The notes under the pieces were generated by a model that saw nothing but the letters and a program-made list of their open reading frames with translations, did no database searches and had not been told where the DNA came from. From the NCBI GenBank assembly GCA_019873655.1, contig JAIOAU010000009.1, positions 34,703-98,702 of the forward strand: DNA of 64,000 bases. The letters are read 5' to 3'. The stretch comes from Chloroflexota bacterium. GTDB lineage: Bacteria; Chloroflexota; Anaerolineae; Anaerolineales; Villigracilaceae. Of the stretch, positions 27,429 to 35,519 are shown one piece after another. Numbering within the stretch: the stretch's first letter is position 1; each line of letters begins with the position of its first letter. The translations under genes and the position numbers were made by a program.

Positions 27429-28717
27429 ATTTAGCCGCCATCCTCGCCGCTATCATCTTCCTTGTCAGCCTGGCGCTGATTTTCACCGAGACTCTTAACC
27501 GCACCATCGTCGGCGTGGCGGGCGCGGTGCTGATGGTTCTCCTAGGCCGGATTCTTGGCTTTTATTCCGAGAGCGACGCTGTCGCCGCCATTGACTTCAA
27601 CACCCTCGGCCTGCTGCTCGGCATGATGATTCTGGTCGCCCTGCTCGAACCGACCGGCTTCTTTCAGTACCTAGCCGTCTGGGCCGGCCGGATGTCGAAG
27701 GGCAAGCCGGTGCGTCTGCTCATCCTGCTCGGCACGGTGACCACCCTCGTCTCGATGTTCCTGGATAACGTCACCACCGTGGTCTTGATTGCGCCGGTGA
27801 CCATCCTCATCAGCGAAATCCTGGGCATCAACCCCGCTCCACTATTGATGGCCGAGGCCATCCTCTCGGACACGGGCGGCGTGGCCACGCTGGTAGGCGA
27901 CCCGCCCAACATGCTCATCGGTTCGGCGGCGGGACTTTCGTTCCTGGATTTCATCCTGTACGCCATGCCGGTCGTGCTGGTCTCCTGGCTGGTCGCGCTG
28001 CTCCTGCTGCGCTATCTCTTCCGGCGCGAACTGGCCGTCCGGCCAAAGAAAATCAAAGCCGTCCTGCAACTGAACCCGTCCGAGGCGCTCAATGACCCTA
28101 AAACGGCCTTCCGAGTCCTGATTGTCCTGGGCGCGGCCATCCTGTTCTTCTTCATCGAACACCTGCTGGAGATCAGCCCGGCCTTCGTCGCCCTCAGCGC
28201 GGCGGCGCTGGCGCTCGTTTGGGTTCGGCCGGATGTCAAGCAGACGCTGGGGCGCATCGAATGGAGCGTCCTCGTTTTCTTTGCCGCCTTGTTCGTCATG
28301 GTGGGCGGACTGCAGGCCTCCGGCGCGTTGACCGCCGTGATTCGCCTGATCGAACATGCCGATTCCCTCTCGCCCGCCTTCTTCGGCGTGTTGATCATCT
28401 GGATCGTGGCCGGACTCTCGGCAGTGGTGGATAACGTCCCCATCACAATTGCCATGATTCCGGTCATTCTCGGGCTGGGCGCAGACGGCATCCCCACCGC
28501 CCCGCTTTGGTGGGCGCTGGCCTTTGGGGCCGGTTTCGGCGGCAACGGCACCATCATCGGCTCAACGGCCAACATCGTCGTCGCCACACTCTCCGAAAAG
28601 ACTCACGCCCCCATCACCGCCAAACTGTGGAACAAGCGCGGCCTGCCGGTCATGCTGGCGACCTGCGCCGCGGCTTCCCTGCTGTACATCCTGGCCTATC
28701 CGCTGTATCTACGCTGA
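27425..28717 (+). CDS. ArsB/NhaD-type ion permease
   Basis: A 430-aa integral membrane protein with about eleven helices. SMFLDNVTTVVLIAP with SDTGGVATLVGDPPN, and in the second half VVDNVPITIAM with GGNGTIIGSTANIV, are the duplicated signature of the ion-transporter superfamily (ArsB, NhaD, CitM). Cation/proton or anion export is possible; specificity cannot be read. The ATG at 27425 is fixed by overlap with the CBS gene. Confidence 0.87.
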   Translation: MNLAAILAAIIFLVSLALIFTETLNRTIVGVAGAVLMVLLGRILGFYSESDAVAAIDFNTLGLLLGMMILVALLEPTGFFQYLAVWAGRMSKGKPVRLLILLGTVTTLVSMFLDNVTTVVLIAPVTILISEILGINPAPLLMAEAILSDTGGVATLVGDPPNMLIGSAAGLSFLDFILYAMPVVLVSWLVALLLLRYLFRRELAVRPKKIKAVLQLNPSEALNDPKTAFRVLIVLGAAILFFFIEHLLEISPAFVALSAAALALVWVRPDVKQTLGRIEWSVLVFFAALFVMVGGLQASGALTAVIRLIEHADSLSPAFFGVLIIWIVAGLSAVVDNVPITIAMIPVILGLGADGIPTAPLWWALAFGAGFGGNGTIIGSTANIVVATLSEKTHAPITAKLWNKRGLPVMLATCAAASLLYILAYPLYLR

Positions 28718-28733
28718 ACACAAGGAGGAAATC

Positions 28734-29072
28734 ATGTTCATGGTCTTGCTCGTCCTGGATAACCCCGACCACCTCGAAGCCGTCCTGCGCGCCTGGGACC
28801 AGGCCGGCATCCGCGGGGCGACCATCATCGAAAGCACCGGCATCCACCGGCGTCTCAAACGGCTGATTCCCATGCGCTATCTCTTTCAGGCGCAAGGCAG
28901 CGAAGAGGAAGGCCATCTCACCCTGCTCGCCATCGTCGAGAACCAGGCGCAGGTGGAGGCCTGCCTGCACGCCACTGAAAGCGTGACCGGTGACCTGGAC
29001 GGGCCAAACACGGGCGTCTTTGCCGCCTGGCCGCTGACAACCGTCAAGGGTCTGCCTCCGCAGGAAGGCTGA
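28734..29072 (+). CDS. PII-like small regulatory protein
   Basis: A 112-aa protein with AAGGAGG 5 nt upstream of the ATG. MFMVLLVLDNPDHLEAVLRAWDQ and GIRGATIIESTG have the beta-alpha-beta pattern seen in GlnB/PII-like proteins, where a first strand and helix lead to a G-x-T-I-x-x-x-x-G strand. A possible loop (RRLKRLIPMRYLF) precedes a second half with HLTLLAIVENQAQVEACLHATE. PII-like proteins often bind transporters. The family call is by pattern only. Confidence 0.6.
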   Translation: MFMVLLVLDNPDHLEAVLRAWDQAGIRGATIIESTGIHRRLKRLIPMRYLFQAQGSEEEGHLTLLAIVENQAQVEACLHATESVTGDLDGPNTGVFAAWPLTTVKGLPPQEG

Positions 29073-29077
29073 ACGCT

Positions 29078-30067
29078 ATGGTCTGGCTGCAGTTCCTCGT
29101 AACCTCGGCCATCATCGTCTACGCCGCCACCCAACTGGCAAAATTCGGCGACGTGATCGCCATCCGCACGCGGCTGGGCGGGATGTTCATCGGCACGCTC
29201 CTGCTGGCGGGAGTGACCTCCCTGCCGGAGGTGTTGACCACCATCAGCGCCATCTTTCAGGGCGCGCCAGACCTGGCGGCCGGCAACCTGCTCGGCAGTA
29301 ACATGTTCAACATGTTCCTGCTGGCCATACTCGACATCGTCCACTACAAACATCGCCTGTTGCGCAAGGCGGCCTTCAAACATGCCCTTTCGGGCAGTCT
29401 GGCCATGTTCCTCATCGGTCTGGTAGCCTTCTTCATCCTGGCCGATATAGACGTTCAAATTGGCTGGGTGGGTGTTGACAGCCTGATTTTGCTCCTGGTC
29501 TATGTCGCCGGCATCCGCCTGATTCAACGCAATCCGATGAGCGCCGTCAGTCCCGCCGAGGAAGGCGAACTGCCGCCCGGCATCCCCAGCCTGCGGCGGG
29601 CGCTGATCGGCTTCGGGCTGGCCAGCGCGGTCCTCATCGTCGTCACGCCGCTCATGGTCAGCAGCAGCGTACGCATCGCCGAAATCACCGGCCTGGGGAC
29701 AACGTTCATCGGCACAGCCCTGGTCGCCCTGGTCACCTCGCTGCCCGAACTGGTCACCACCATCGCCGCCGCCAAATTCGGCGCCGACGACATGGCCATC
29801 GGCAACCTCTTCGGCAGCAACCTGTTCAACATGGCCGCCCTCGGTCTGACCGACTTCTTTTACCTGCAGGGACGGTTCCTCGGCGTGGTCAGCCCGGCCT
29901 TCGTGCTGGTCGGCCTGCTAGGGATGCTGATGACCGGCATGGGGCTGATCGGCAACCTGGCCCGCCTCGACCGCCGCCTGGGCTTCCTCGAAATCGACGC
30001 CCTGCTGCTCATCCTGGTCTATTTCGGCGGCATGTGGTTCCTCTACCTGCGCGGCGCGGCGCCCTGA
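29078..30067 (+). CDS. Sodium/calcium exchanger family (CaCA) antiporter
   Basis: A 329-aa membrane protein with ten helices and two inverted alpha repeats. Repeat 1 contains AGVTSLPEVLTT and AAGNLLGSNMFNM; repeat 2 contains ALVTSLPELVTT and AIGNLFGSNLFNM. These match the ion-binding G-T-S-x-P-E and G-N-x-x-G-S-N motifs of CaCA exchangers. The native ion (Ca, Na, K or other) is not determined. The gene starts 5 bp after the PII-like gene, and the four genes from 26964 look like one operon. Confidence 0.93.
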   Translation: MVWLQFLVTSAIIVYAATQLAKFGDVIAIRTRLGGMFIGTLLLAGVTSLPEVLTTISAIFQGAPDLAAGNLLGSNMFNMFLLAILDIVHYKHRLLRKAAFKHALSGSLAMFLIGLVAFFILADIDVQIGWVGVDSLILLLVYVAGIRLIQRNPMSAVSPAEEGELPPGIPSLRRALIGFGLASAVLIVVTPLMVSSSVRIAEITGLGTTFIGTALVALVTSLPELVTTIAAAKFGADDMAIGNLFGSNLFNMAALGLTDFFYLQGRFLGVVSPAFVLVGLLGMLMTGMGLIGNLARLDRRLGFLEIDALLLILVYFGGMWFLYLRGAAP

Positions 30068-30088
30068 TCTGCCGCTGGGGACCGAAAC

Positions 30089-31126
30089 ATGACCTCGCCT
30101 CTGAACCTTGAAAACCTGCGCGCCGACCTGCCCGTCCTGCTTCTCTACAACCTTGACCCCGCCTGGCCGGAAGAGGAGATTCGCCAGGCGCGCGCCCTGG
30201 CCGAATTGGCCGCCGCAGAACTGGAGCGACTCGGCCATCCCGTCCGGCCGGTCCTCGTCACCCATCCCCGCCTGGAAGAGGCCCTCCAGCCCTTCAACCC
30301 CGCCCGCTGCATCGTCCTCAACTGGTGCGAGGAGATTCCCGGCCTGCCCGGCAGCGAAGCCCTGGTCGCCCGCCTGCTCGAACGGCGCGGCTTTACCTTC
30401 ACCGGCGCGGCTTCGAGCGCCCTGGTCGCCGACAAGAACGCCATCAAATCGCTGCTGAACCGGCGCGCCCTGCCCACCCCGCCCTGGACGGTGTACACCT
30501 CCCCCTGCCCCGACGGCTGGCGTCGTTTCCCCGCCATCGTCAAACCGGTGCGCGAACACGGCAGCGTCGGCATCGACCGCCAGGCCGTCGTCGGCGACCG
30601 GCAGCGGCTGGCGGAACAGGTCGAGCGCGTCCTGCAGACCTTCCGCCAACCCGCCCTGGTGGAAGAATTCATCTGCGGCCGCGAGTTGACCGTCACCCTG
30701 CTCGGCAACGAGACCCTGCACCTGCTGCCGGTCGCCGAGATCGACTTCTCGGCCATCGCCGACGACCTGGCCCATATTCGCACCTTCGAATCGAAATTCG
30801 AAAAGAGCAGCCCCTCCTGCAAAGAGATCAAGACGGTCGTCCCCGCCCCGCTGACCGAGCAAGCCCGCCGCCAACTGGAAGCCGTCGCCTGCGCCACCTA
30901 TCGGGCCGCTCGCTGCCGTGACTACGTCCGCCTCGACGTGCGCCTCCGGCAAGGTGTCTTCTACGTGGTGGATGTCAACCACAACCCGGATTTGAGCCTC
31001 GATTCCAGCCTGGTGCTGGCGGCCGGCGCGGCAGGTCTGTCGTATGGTCAATTGCTCAGCCTGTTGGTCAACCTGGCTGCCCAACGGCATCCGGTTTATC
31101 GGTATCCTTGCAACGGTTACACTTGA
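30089..31126 (+). CDS. ATP-grasp ligase, D-Ala-D-Ala-ligase-like
   Basis: A 345-aa protein. The N-terminal pre-ATP-grasp part (VLLLYNLDPAWPEEE) is followed by the ATP-grasp core: FTGAASSALVADKNAIKSLL, PAIVKPVREHGSVGID, LVEEFICGRELTVTLLG and the metal site VDVNHNPDLSLDSS. This resembles D-alanine-D-alanine ligases, but the substrate arm differs (the serine-containing loop reads FEKSSPSCKEIK), so another amino-acid acceptor is possible. It lies 22 bp after the antiporter gene and 14 bp before the B12 enzyme gene. Confidence 0.8.
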   Translation: MTSPLNLENLRADLPVLLLYNLDPAWPEEEIRQARALAELAAAELERLGHPVRPVLVTHPRLEEALQPFNPARCIVLNWCEEIPGLPGSEALVARLLERRGFTFTGAASSALVADKNAIKSLLNRRALPTPPWTVYTSPCPDGWRRFPAIVKPVREHGSVGIDRQAVVGDRQRLAEQVERVLQTFRQPALVEEFICGRELTVTLLGNETLHLLPVAEIDFSAIADDLAHIRTFESKFEKSSPSCKEIKTVVPAPLTEQARRQLEAVACATYRAARCRDYVRLDVRLRQGVFYVVDVNHNPDLSLDSSLVLAAGAAGLSYGQLLSLLVNLAAQRHPVYRYPCNGYT

Positions 31127-31140
31127 AGGGATGAGAAAAA

Positions 31141-32802
31141 ATGGACAATAAAAATCCAAAAACCGTCGTCGCCGCCGCCCTGGGCGAATGCGTCCACGTG
31201 GCCGGCATTTCCAACTTCCTGCGCCTGGCCGAGGAGGCCGGCTGGCGGACGGTCTTCCTCGGGCCGGCCGTCCCCATCGAGGAGGTGCTGGCCGCCGCCG
31301 AGCGCGAGAACGCCGACCTGGTGGGCGTCTCCTACCGGCTGACGCCCGAAACCGGCGAGCGGCTGCTCGGTCAGTTCGCCGAGGCGGCCTCGGACCTCCA
31401 CGAGCGCGGCGTGCGCTTCGTCTTCGGCGGGACGCCGCCCGTGGCCGAACGCGCCGCCCGCCTCGGCTTCTTCGAGCGCGTCTTCGACGGCAGTGAGATG
31501 ACCGAGGACGTCCTCGCCTTCCTGCGCGGCGAAGCAGGCTCCGGGTCCGGACCCGAAGCGTACCCCGCCGCAACGGTCGAACGCATCCGCTGGAAGTCCC
31601 CCTACCCCATCCTGCGCCACCACTTCGGCCTGCCGACCATGGAAGCGACCATCGCCGGAATCGAGCAGATTGCCGAGGCGCGCGTCCTGGACGTCATCTC
31701 CCTCGGCACCGACCAGGACGCCCAGGAGAACTTCTTCCACCCGGAGCGCCAGGACCCGCGCCGGCGCGGGGCGGGCGGCGTGCCGGTGCGGACGCCGGAC
31801 GATTTCCGCGCCCTCCACCGGGCGGCCCAGCGCGGCAACTTCCCGCTCCTGCGCGCCTACTCCGGCACCGATGATTTCATCCGCTACGCCGAGGTGCTGA
31901 CCGAGACCATCCACAATGCCTGGTGCGCCATCCCGCTCTTCTGGTTCAACCAGATGGACGGGCGCGGCCCCTGGGACCTGGAAGGCTCCATCCGCGAGCA
32001 TCAGCGGGTGATGGCCTGGTACGGCGAACACGACATCCCGGTCGAACTGAACGAGCCGCACCACTGGGGCATGCGCGACGCCCCCGACGTGGTCTTCGTC
32101 GTCAGCGCCTTTCTCTCGGCCTACAACGCATGGAAGTTCGGCGTGCGCGACTACATCGCCCAGATGATGTTCAACAGCCCGCCGGGTCTCTCGGACGCGA
32201 TGGATTTGGCCAAGATGCTGGCGGTGTTGGAGATGATTGCCCCCCTTTCCCACACATCCAGGCAAGCAGGCCCGGACACCTTCCGCATCCGGAAGCAGAC
32301 CCGCATCGGCCTCCTCTCGCACCCCCTCGACCCGGACGCGGCGCGCGGCCACCTGGCGGCCAGCACCTACCTGCAGATGGCGCTGCGCCCGCACATCTAC
32401 CACATCGTCGGTCACACCGAGGCCCATCACGCCGCAACGGCCGAGGACGTCATCGAGGCGGCCAAAATCTGCCGCCGCGCCATCGAAAACGCCCTGCGCG
32501 GCGCGCCGGACATGACCCGCGATCCGGCCGTGCAGACCCGCAAGGAGGAACTCATCGCCGAGGCGCGGGTCACGCTGGAGGCCATCCGCAATCTCGCCGC
32601 CCCGGGCGTGGATGACCCCTGGGCCGACGCGCCGACCCTGGCGCGGGCGGTCGCCTCGGGCGTGATGGACGCGCCTCAGTTGAAGAACAATCCCTTCGGC
32701 CGCGGCCAGATTCGCACGCGCATCGTCAACGGCATGTGCTTGGCCGTGGACGAAGACGGCCGTCCGCTGAGCGAGAAGGAGCGGCTGGCTGATTTGGTTT
32801 AA
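31141..32802 (+). CDS. Single-chain B12-dependent mutase-like enzyme (MutS-type plus MutE-like barrel)
   Basis: A 553-aa protein. Residues 8-125 form a B12-binding Rossmann domain: the DxHxxG signature appears as CVHVAG, so the axial His and the Gly are kept and the Asp is replaced. ADLVGVSYRL and RFVFGGTPP follow as expected. The rest resembles the glutamate mutase epsilon barrel: compare FPLLRAYSGTDD, DLEGSIREHQRVMAWYGEH, and at the end ASGVMDAP...NGMCLAVDEDGRPLSEKER. Glutamate mutase has these as two subunits; here they are one chain. The product could be an adenosylcobalamin carbon-skeleton mutase or aminomutase; the substrate is unknown. Confidence 0.72.
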   Translation: MDNKNPKTVVAAALGECVHVAGISNFLRLAEEAGWRTVFLGPAVPIEEVLAAAERENADLVGVSYRLTPETGERLLGQFAEAASDLHERGVRFVFGGTPPVAERAARLGFFERVFDGSEMTEDVLAFLRGEAGSGSGPEAYPAATVERIRWKSPYPILRHHFGLPTMEATIAGIEQIAEARVLDVISLGTDQDAQENFFHPERQDPRRRGAGGVPVRTPDDFRALHRAAQRGNFPLLRAYSGTDDFIRYAEVLTETIHNAWCAIPLFWFNQMDGRGPWDLEGSIREHQRVMAWYGEHDIPVELNEPHHWGMRDAPDVVFVVSAFLSAYNAWKFGVRDYIAQMMFNSPPGLSDAMDLAKMLAVLEMIAPLSHTSRQAGPDTFRIRKQTRIGLLSHPLDPDAARGHLAASTYLQMALRPHIYHIVGHTEAHHAATAEDVIEAAKICRRAIENALRGAPDMTRDPAVQTRKEELIAEARVTLEAIRNLAAPGVDDPWADAPTLARAVASGVMDAPQLKNNPFGRGQIRTRIVNGMCLAVDEDGRPLSEKERLADLV

Positions 32803-32945
32803 ACACAAAGGACACGAAGGATACTCAAAGGCGCACAAAGAAAAAGAACAAAAATTTGTGTCCTTTGTGCCAACCTTTGCGTCCTTTGTGTTGAACCTCT
32901 TCAAACCTTCCGCGTCCTTCGTGCTTCCTTTGTGTCCTTCGTGTT
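32802..32945. repeat. Palindromic CACAAAGGA-type intergenic element
   Basis: The 20-bp ends (32802-32821 and 32926-32945) are inverted repeats with 18 of 20 matches, pattern AACACRAAGGACACRAAGGA. The inside holds more degenerate copies of the same 9-mer in both orientations. It begins at the stop codon of the B12 gene and separates it from the dehydrogenase gene. A related trace occurs at about 59870-59925. Confidence 0.6.
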
Positions 32946-32966
32946 GAAAATAGAAAGGAGAAATAA

Positions 32967-34076
32967 ATGACCACCCCGGAGCGTTACACCGTCATCGGCG
33001 CCGGACATGGCGGCAAGGCCATGGCGGCCCACCTGTCCCTGATGGGCTTCAAAGTCACCCTTTTCAACCGCACCCCCGACCACATTGCCGTCCTGAAAAA
33101 GCGCGGCGGCATCGAACTGGAAGCGCCGGAGGGTGCGCCGCACGGCTTCGGCAAACTGGCCAAAGCCACCTCCGACTACGGCGAGGCGGTCAAGAACGCC
33201 CAGGTCATCATGGTCGTCGTCCCCTCCTCGGCGCACGCGGACGTCGCCAAAGGCGTCGCCCGCCACCTGAAAAAGGGACAAATCATCCTCCTCCACCCCG
33301 GCCGGACGTGCGGGGCCATCGAGTTCGCCAAAGTCCTGCGCGACGAGGGCTGCAAAGCCGACGTCACCATCGCCGAGGCCGAGACGTTCATCTACGCCAG
33401 CCGCTCGGACGGTCCCGCCGAGGCGCGCATCTTTCGGGTCAAGGAGGCCGTGCCGCTGGCCGCCCTGCCGGCAACGCGCACCGAGCAGGTGCTGAAGGCC
33501 ATCGAACCGGCCTATCCGCAGTACATTGACGGCGGCAACGTCCTGCAGACCGGGCTGAACAACATGGGCGCCATCTTCCATCCGGCGTTGACCATCCTCA
33601 ATTCCGGCTGGATCGAGGCCACGCACGGCGACTACCAGTTCTACATTGACGGCGTGACGCCCTCGGTGGCGCGCGTCCTGGAGGCGCTCGACCGCGAGCG
33701 GGTGACGGTGGCCTCGTCGCTCGGCATCCGCGCCCGCACCGCCCTCGAATGGCTCAAACTGGCCTACGACACCACCGGCGAAGACCTGCACGAGGCCATC
33801 CACAACCAGCCCGGTTACTACGGCATCAAAGCGCCGCCCACGCTCAACCACCGCTACATCTTCGAGGACGTGCCGATGAGCCTGGTGCCGATTGCCGCCC
33901 TCGGTCAGCGCTACGGCGTCTCGGTGCGCGGCATGGACAGCATCATCCGCCTGGCGTCCATCATCCACCGCACCGACTACTGGCGGCGCGGCCGCACGCT
34001 GGAGAAACTCGGCATCGATAACCTGAGCGTCGGCGAACTGACCCGCTACGTGACCGAAGGCGTGCTGGAGACCTGA
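32967..34076 (+). CDS. Octopine/nopaline dehydrogenase family enzyme
   Basis: A 369-aa NAD(P)-dependent enzyme. The dinucleotide fold is MTTPERYTVIGAGHGGKAMA. VVVPSSAHADVAKGVA and LLHPGRTCGAIEF are typical of the family, and the C-terminal helical domain contains LNNMGAIFHPALTILNSG with the catalytic-type His. These enzymes join or split amino acids and 2-oxoacids (opines) reductively. The substrate here is unknown. AAGGAG lies 7 nt before the ATG. It follows the B12 enzyme across the repeat element and precedes a membrane-protein gene by 2 bp. Confidence 0.86.
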   Translation: MTTPERYTVIGAGHGGKAMAAHLSLMGFKVTLFNRTPDHIAVLKKRGGIELEAPEGAPHGFGKLAKATSDYGEAVKNAQVIMVVVPSSAHADVAKGVARHLKKGQIILLHPGRTCGAIEFAKVLRDEGCKADVTIAEAETFIYASRSDGPAEARIFRVKEAVPLAALPATRTEQVLKAIEPAYPQYIDGGNVLQTGLNNMGAIFHPALTILNSGWIEATHGDYQFYIDGVTPSVARVLEALDRERVTVASSLGIRARTALEWLKLAYDTTGEDLHEAIHNQPGYYGIKAPPTLNHRYIFEDVPMSLVPIAALGQRYGVSVRGMDSIIRLASIIHRTDYWRRGRTLEKLGIDNLSVGELTRYVTEGVLET

Positions 34077-34078
34077 CG

Positions 34079-34657
34079 ATGACCGCCGAAGGCTTCGACT
34101 GGAACGCCTGGGTGCTCCTGCCCGTCCTGATTTTCCTGGCGCGGGTGATTGACGTCTCGCTCGGCACGCTGCGGATTATCTTCACCTCGCGCGGCCAGCG
34201 TCACCTGGCCCCGCTGCTGGGCTTCATCGAGGTCTTCATCTGGGTGGCGGCGCTGGCGCAACTGGTCAAGTCGGCGCAGAACATCGTCGCCTACCTGGGC
34301 TACGCGGCCGGATTCGCGGCCGGGAATTACGTCGGCATCTGGCTGGAGGGACGGCTGGCGCTCGGCACGTACCTGATTCGGCTGATTGTGCGCGACGACC
34401 CCGCCCCCCTGCTCCAGGCGCTGCACGACGCCGGCTTCGGCCTCACCCGGCTGGACGGTCAGGGCAGCGCCGGCCCGGTGAGCATCATCTACACCATCGT
34501 CCGCCGCCGCGACGTGAACCAGGTGCTGGCCATCGTCCATCAGATTGCCCCCCAGACGTTCATCTCCATCGAGGAGGTGCGCTCCACCGAGCGCGGCTTC
34601 TTCCCGCCGCCGGAGAAATCGGCGACTTTGGGCCTGTTTGGGCGCAAAGTCAAATAA
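34079..34657 (+). CDS. DUF5698/DUF2179 (UPF0316) membrane protein
   Basis: A 192-aa protein with three hydrophobic helices (about 10-110), containing ARVIDVSLGTLRIIFTSRGQ and GYAAGFAAGNYVGIWLEGR, followed by a soluble DUF2179 domain (115-180) with IYTIVRRRDVNQVLAIV. This matches the UPF0316 architecture. The function is unknown. It is probably co-transcribed with the dehydrogenase gene. Confidence 0.88.
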   Translation: MTAEGFDWNAWVLLPVLIFLARVIDVSLGTLRIIFTSRGQRHLAPLLGFIEVFIWVAALAQLVKSAQNIVAYLGYAAGFAAGNYVGIWLEGRLALGTYLIRLIVRDDPAPLLQALHDAGFGLTRLDGQGSAGPVSIIYTIVRRRDVNQVLAIVHQIAPQTFISIEEVRSTERGFFPPPEKSATLGLFGRKVK

Positions 34658-34690
34658 CCCGGTCCTCCACCTTGACAGAGTCGTCCCAGC

Positions 34691-34721
34691 GAGCAGGTCA
34701 AGAACACCGCTTGACCTGCTC
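34691..34721 (+). terminator. Perfect 12-bp inverted repeat
   Basis: GAGCAGGTCAAG (34691-34702) and CTTGACCTGCTC (34710-34721) with a 7-nt loop. It lies after the UPF0316 gene. The following sequence is AT-rich, without a clean T run, so it may be a terminator or an operator for the next gene. Confidence 0.5.
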
Positions 34722-34751
34722 GTTGAATTATATAAATAAGACTATCTGTAG

Positions 34752-34757
34752 TATAAT
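34752..34757 (+). promoter_or_regulatory. -10 box upstream of lipoprotein gene
   Basis: A perfect TATAAT lies in an AT-rich island, 73 bp before the GTG start. No good -35 is present. Confidence 0.4.
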
Positions 34758-34830
34758 TATCCAAAATAAACTGTCGTTCTTCATCGAGACGGCTGACGGT
34801 TCTTTGATCGGTTCTGGAACGGAGGCAACG

Positions 34831-35469
34831 GTGATAAAACCTTTTCCCCTATTTTCTATCCTGGCCCTGCTGGCGGTTCTGTCCCTGGCGGGCTGCAGCC
34901 TGACGGGGCCGGCCGCGCCCGAACCGACTCTGGTCCCCGTCATCCCCGCCACCCCGACCGTCCCCCCAGAGACGCCGAGCGCGGAGATCGACCCCTGCCT
35001 GGTCGGCGAATGGAAAGTGGTGGACATGAGCGCCTACATGATTACCGCCATGGAGGCGGCGGACATTCAGTTGGAATATCAGTTCTCCAGCGGCCAGGCG
35101 CTCTATGTGTTCTCTGTGGACGGCGTCTTCCTGCTCCAGGCCGACCAGCGCAGCGAAAACTACGTCATGAAGTTCGACTCGGGCGGCGTCGTGTTAGATG
35201 TCCCCATCAGCGTTTCGATCGACGGTTTTGGCTCGGCGCGCTACTCCGCTTCGGGCGGGAGGCTGGAGTTCACAAATATGTCGTCTGGCGGCCTGGTGTT
35301 CGAGGCGACCGTCTTCGACGATACCCAAAACATGGATTTCTGGGCGGCAGACGACCCCAGCGCGACAACGGTCTTCCTCTATGAGTGCATCGGCGCGGAT
35401 ACGCTGCATCTCACTCCGCCCATCAACGAGTACGCGGTCTTCCCGGTCATCCTGGAACGCAACCGATAA
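34831..35469 (+). CDS. Small secreted lipoprotein
   Basis: A 212-aa protein starting at GTG 34831, with GGAGG 5 nt upstream; the longer frame from 34672 crosses the promoter region. The N-terminus is a lipoprotein signal with lipobox LAGC, followed by a Pro/Thr-rich stalk (PTLVPVIPATPTVPPETPS). The rest begins CLVGEWKVVDMSAYM, a lipocalin-like opening strand seen in many surface lipoproteins, and two further cysteines could form a disulfide. The function is unknown. Confidence 0.75.
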   Translation: MIKPFPLFSILALLAVLSLAGCSLTGPAAPEPTLVPVIPATPTVPPETPSAEIDPCLVGEWKVVDMSAYMITAMEAADIQLEYQFSSGQALYVFSVDGVFLLQADQRSENYVMKFDSGGVVLDVPISVSIDGFGSARYSASGGRLEFTNMSSGGLVFEATVFDDTQNMDFWAADDPSATTVFLYECIGADTLHLTPPINEYAVFPVILERNR

Positions 35470-35490
35470 ACGCTAAAGACGGACGAAGAA

Positions 35491-35519
35491 TAAAAAGGGC
35501 GGCTGGTCTCAGCTGCCCT
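35491..35519 (-). terminator. Terminator of TPR gene
   Basis: A 10-bp stem with one G-U pair (35496-35505 with 35510-35519) and a 4-nt loop. On the minus strand it is followed by TTTTTA. It overlaps the stop codon of the TPR gene. Confidence 0.75.
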
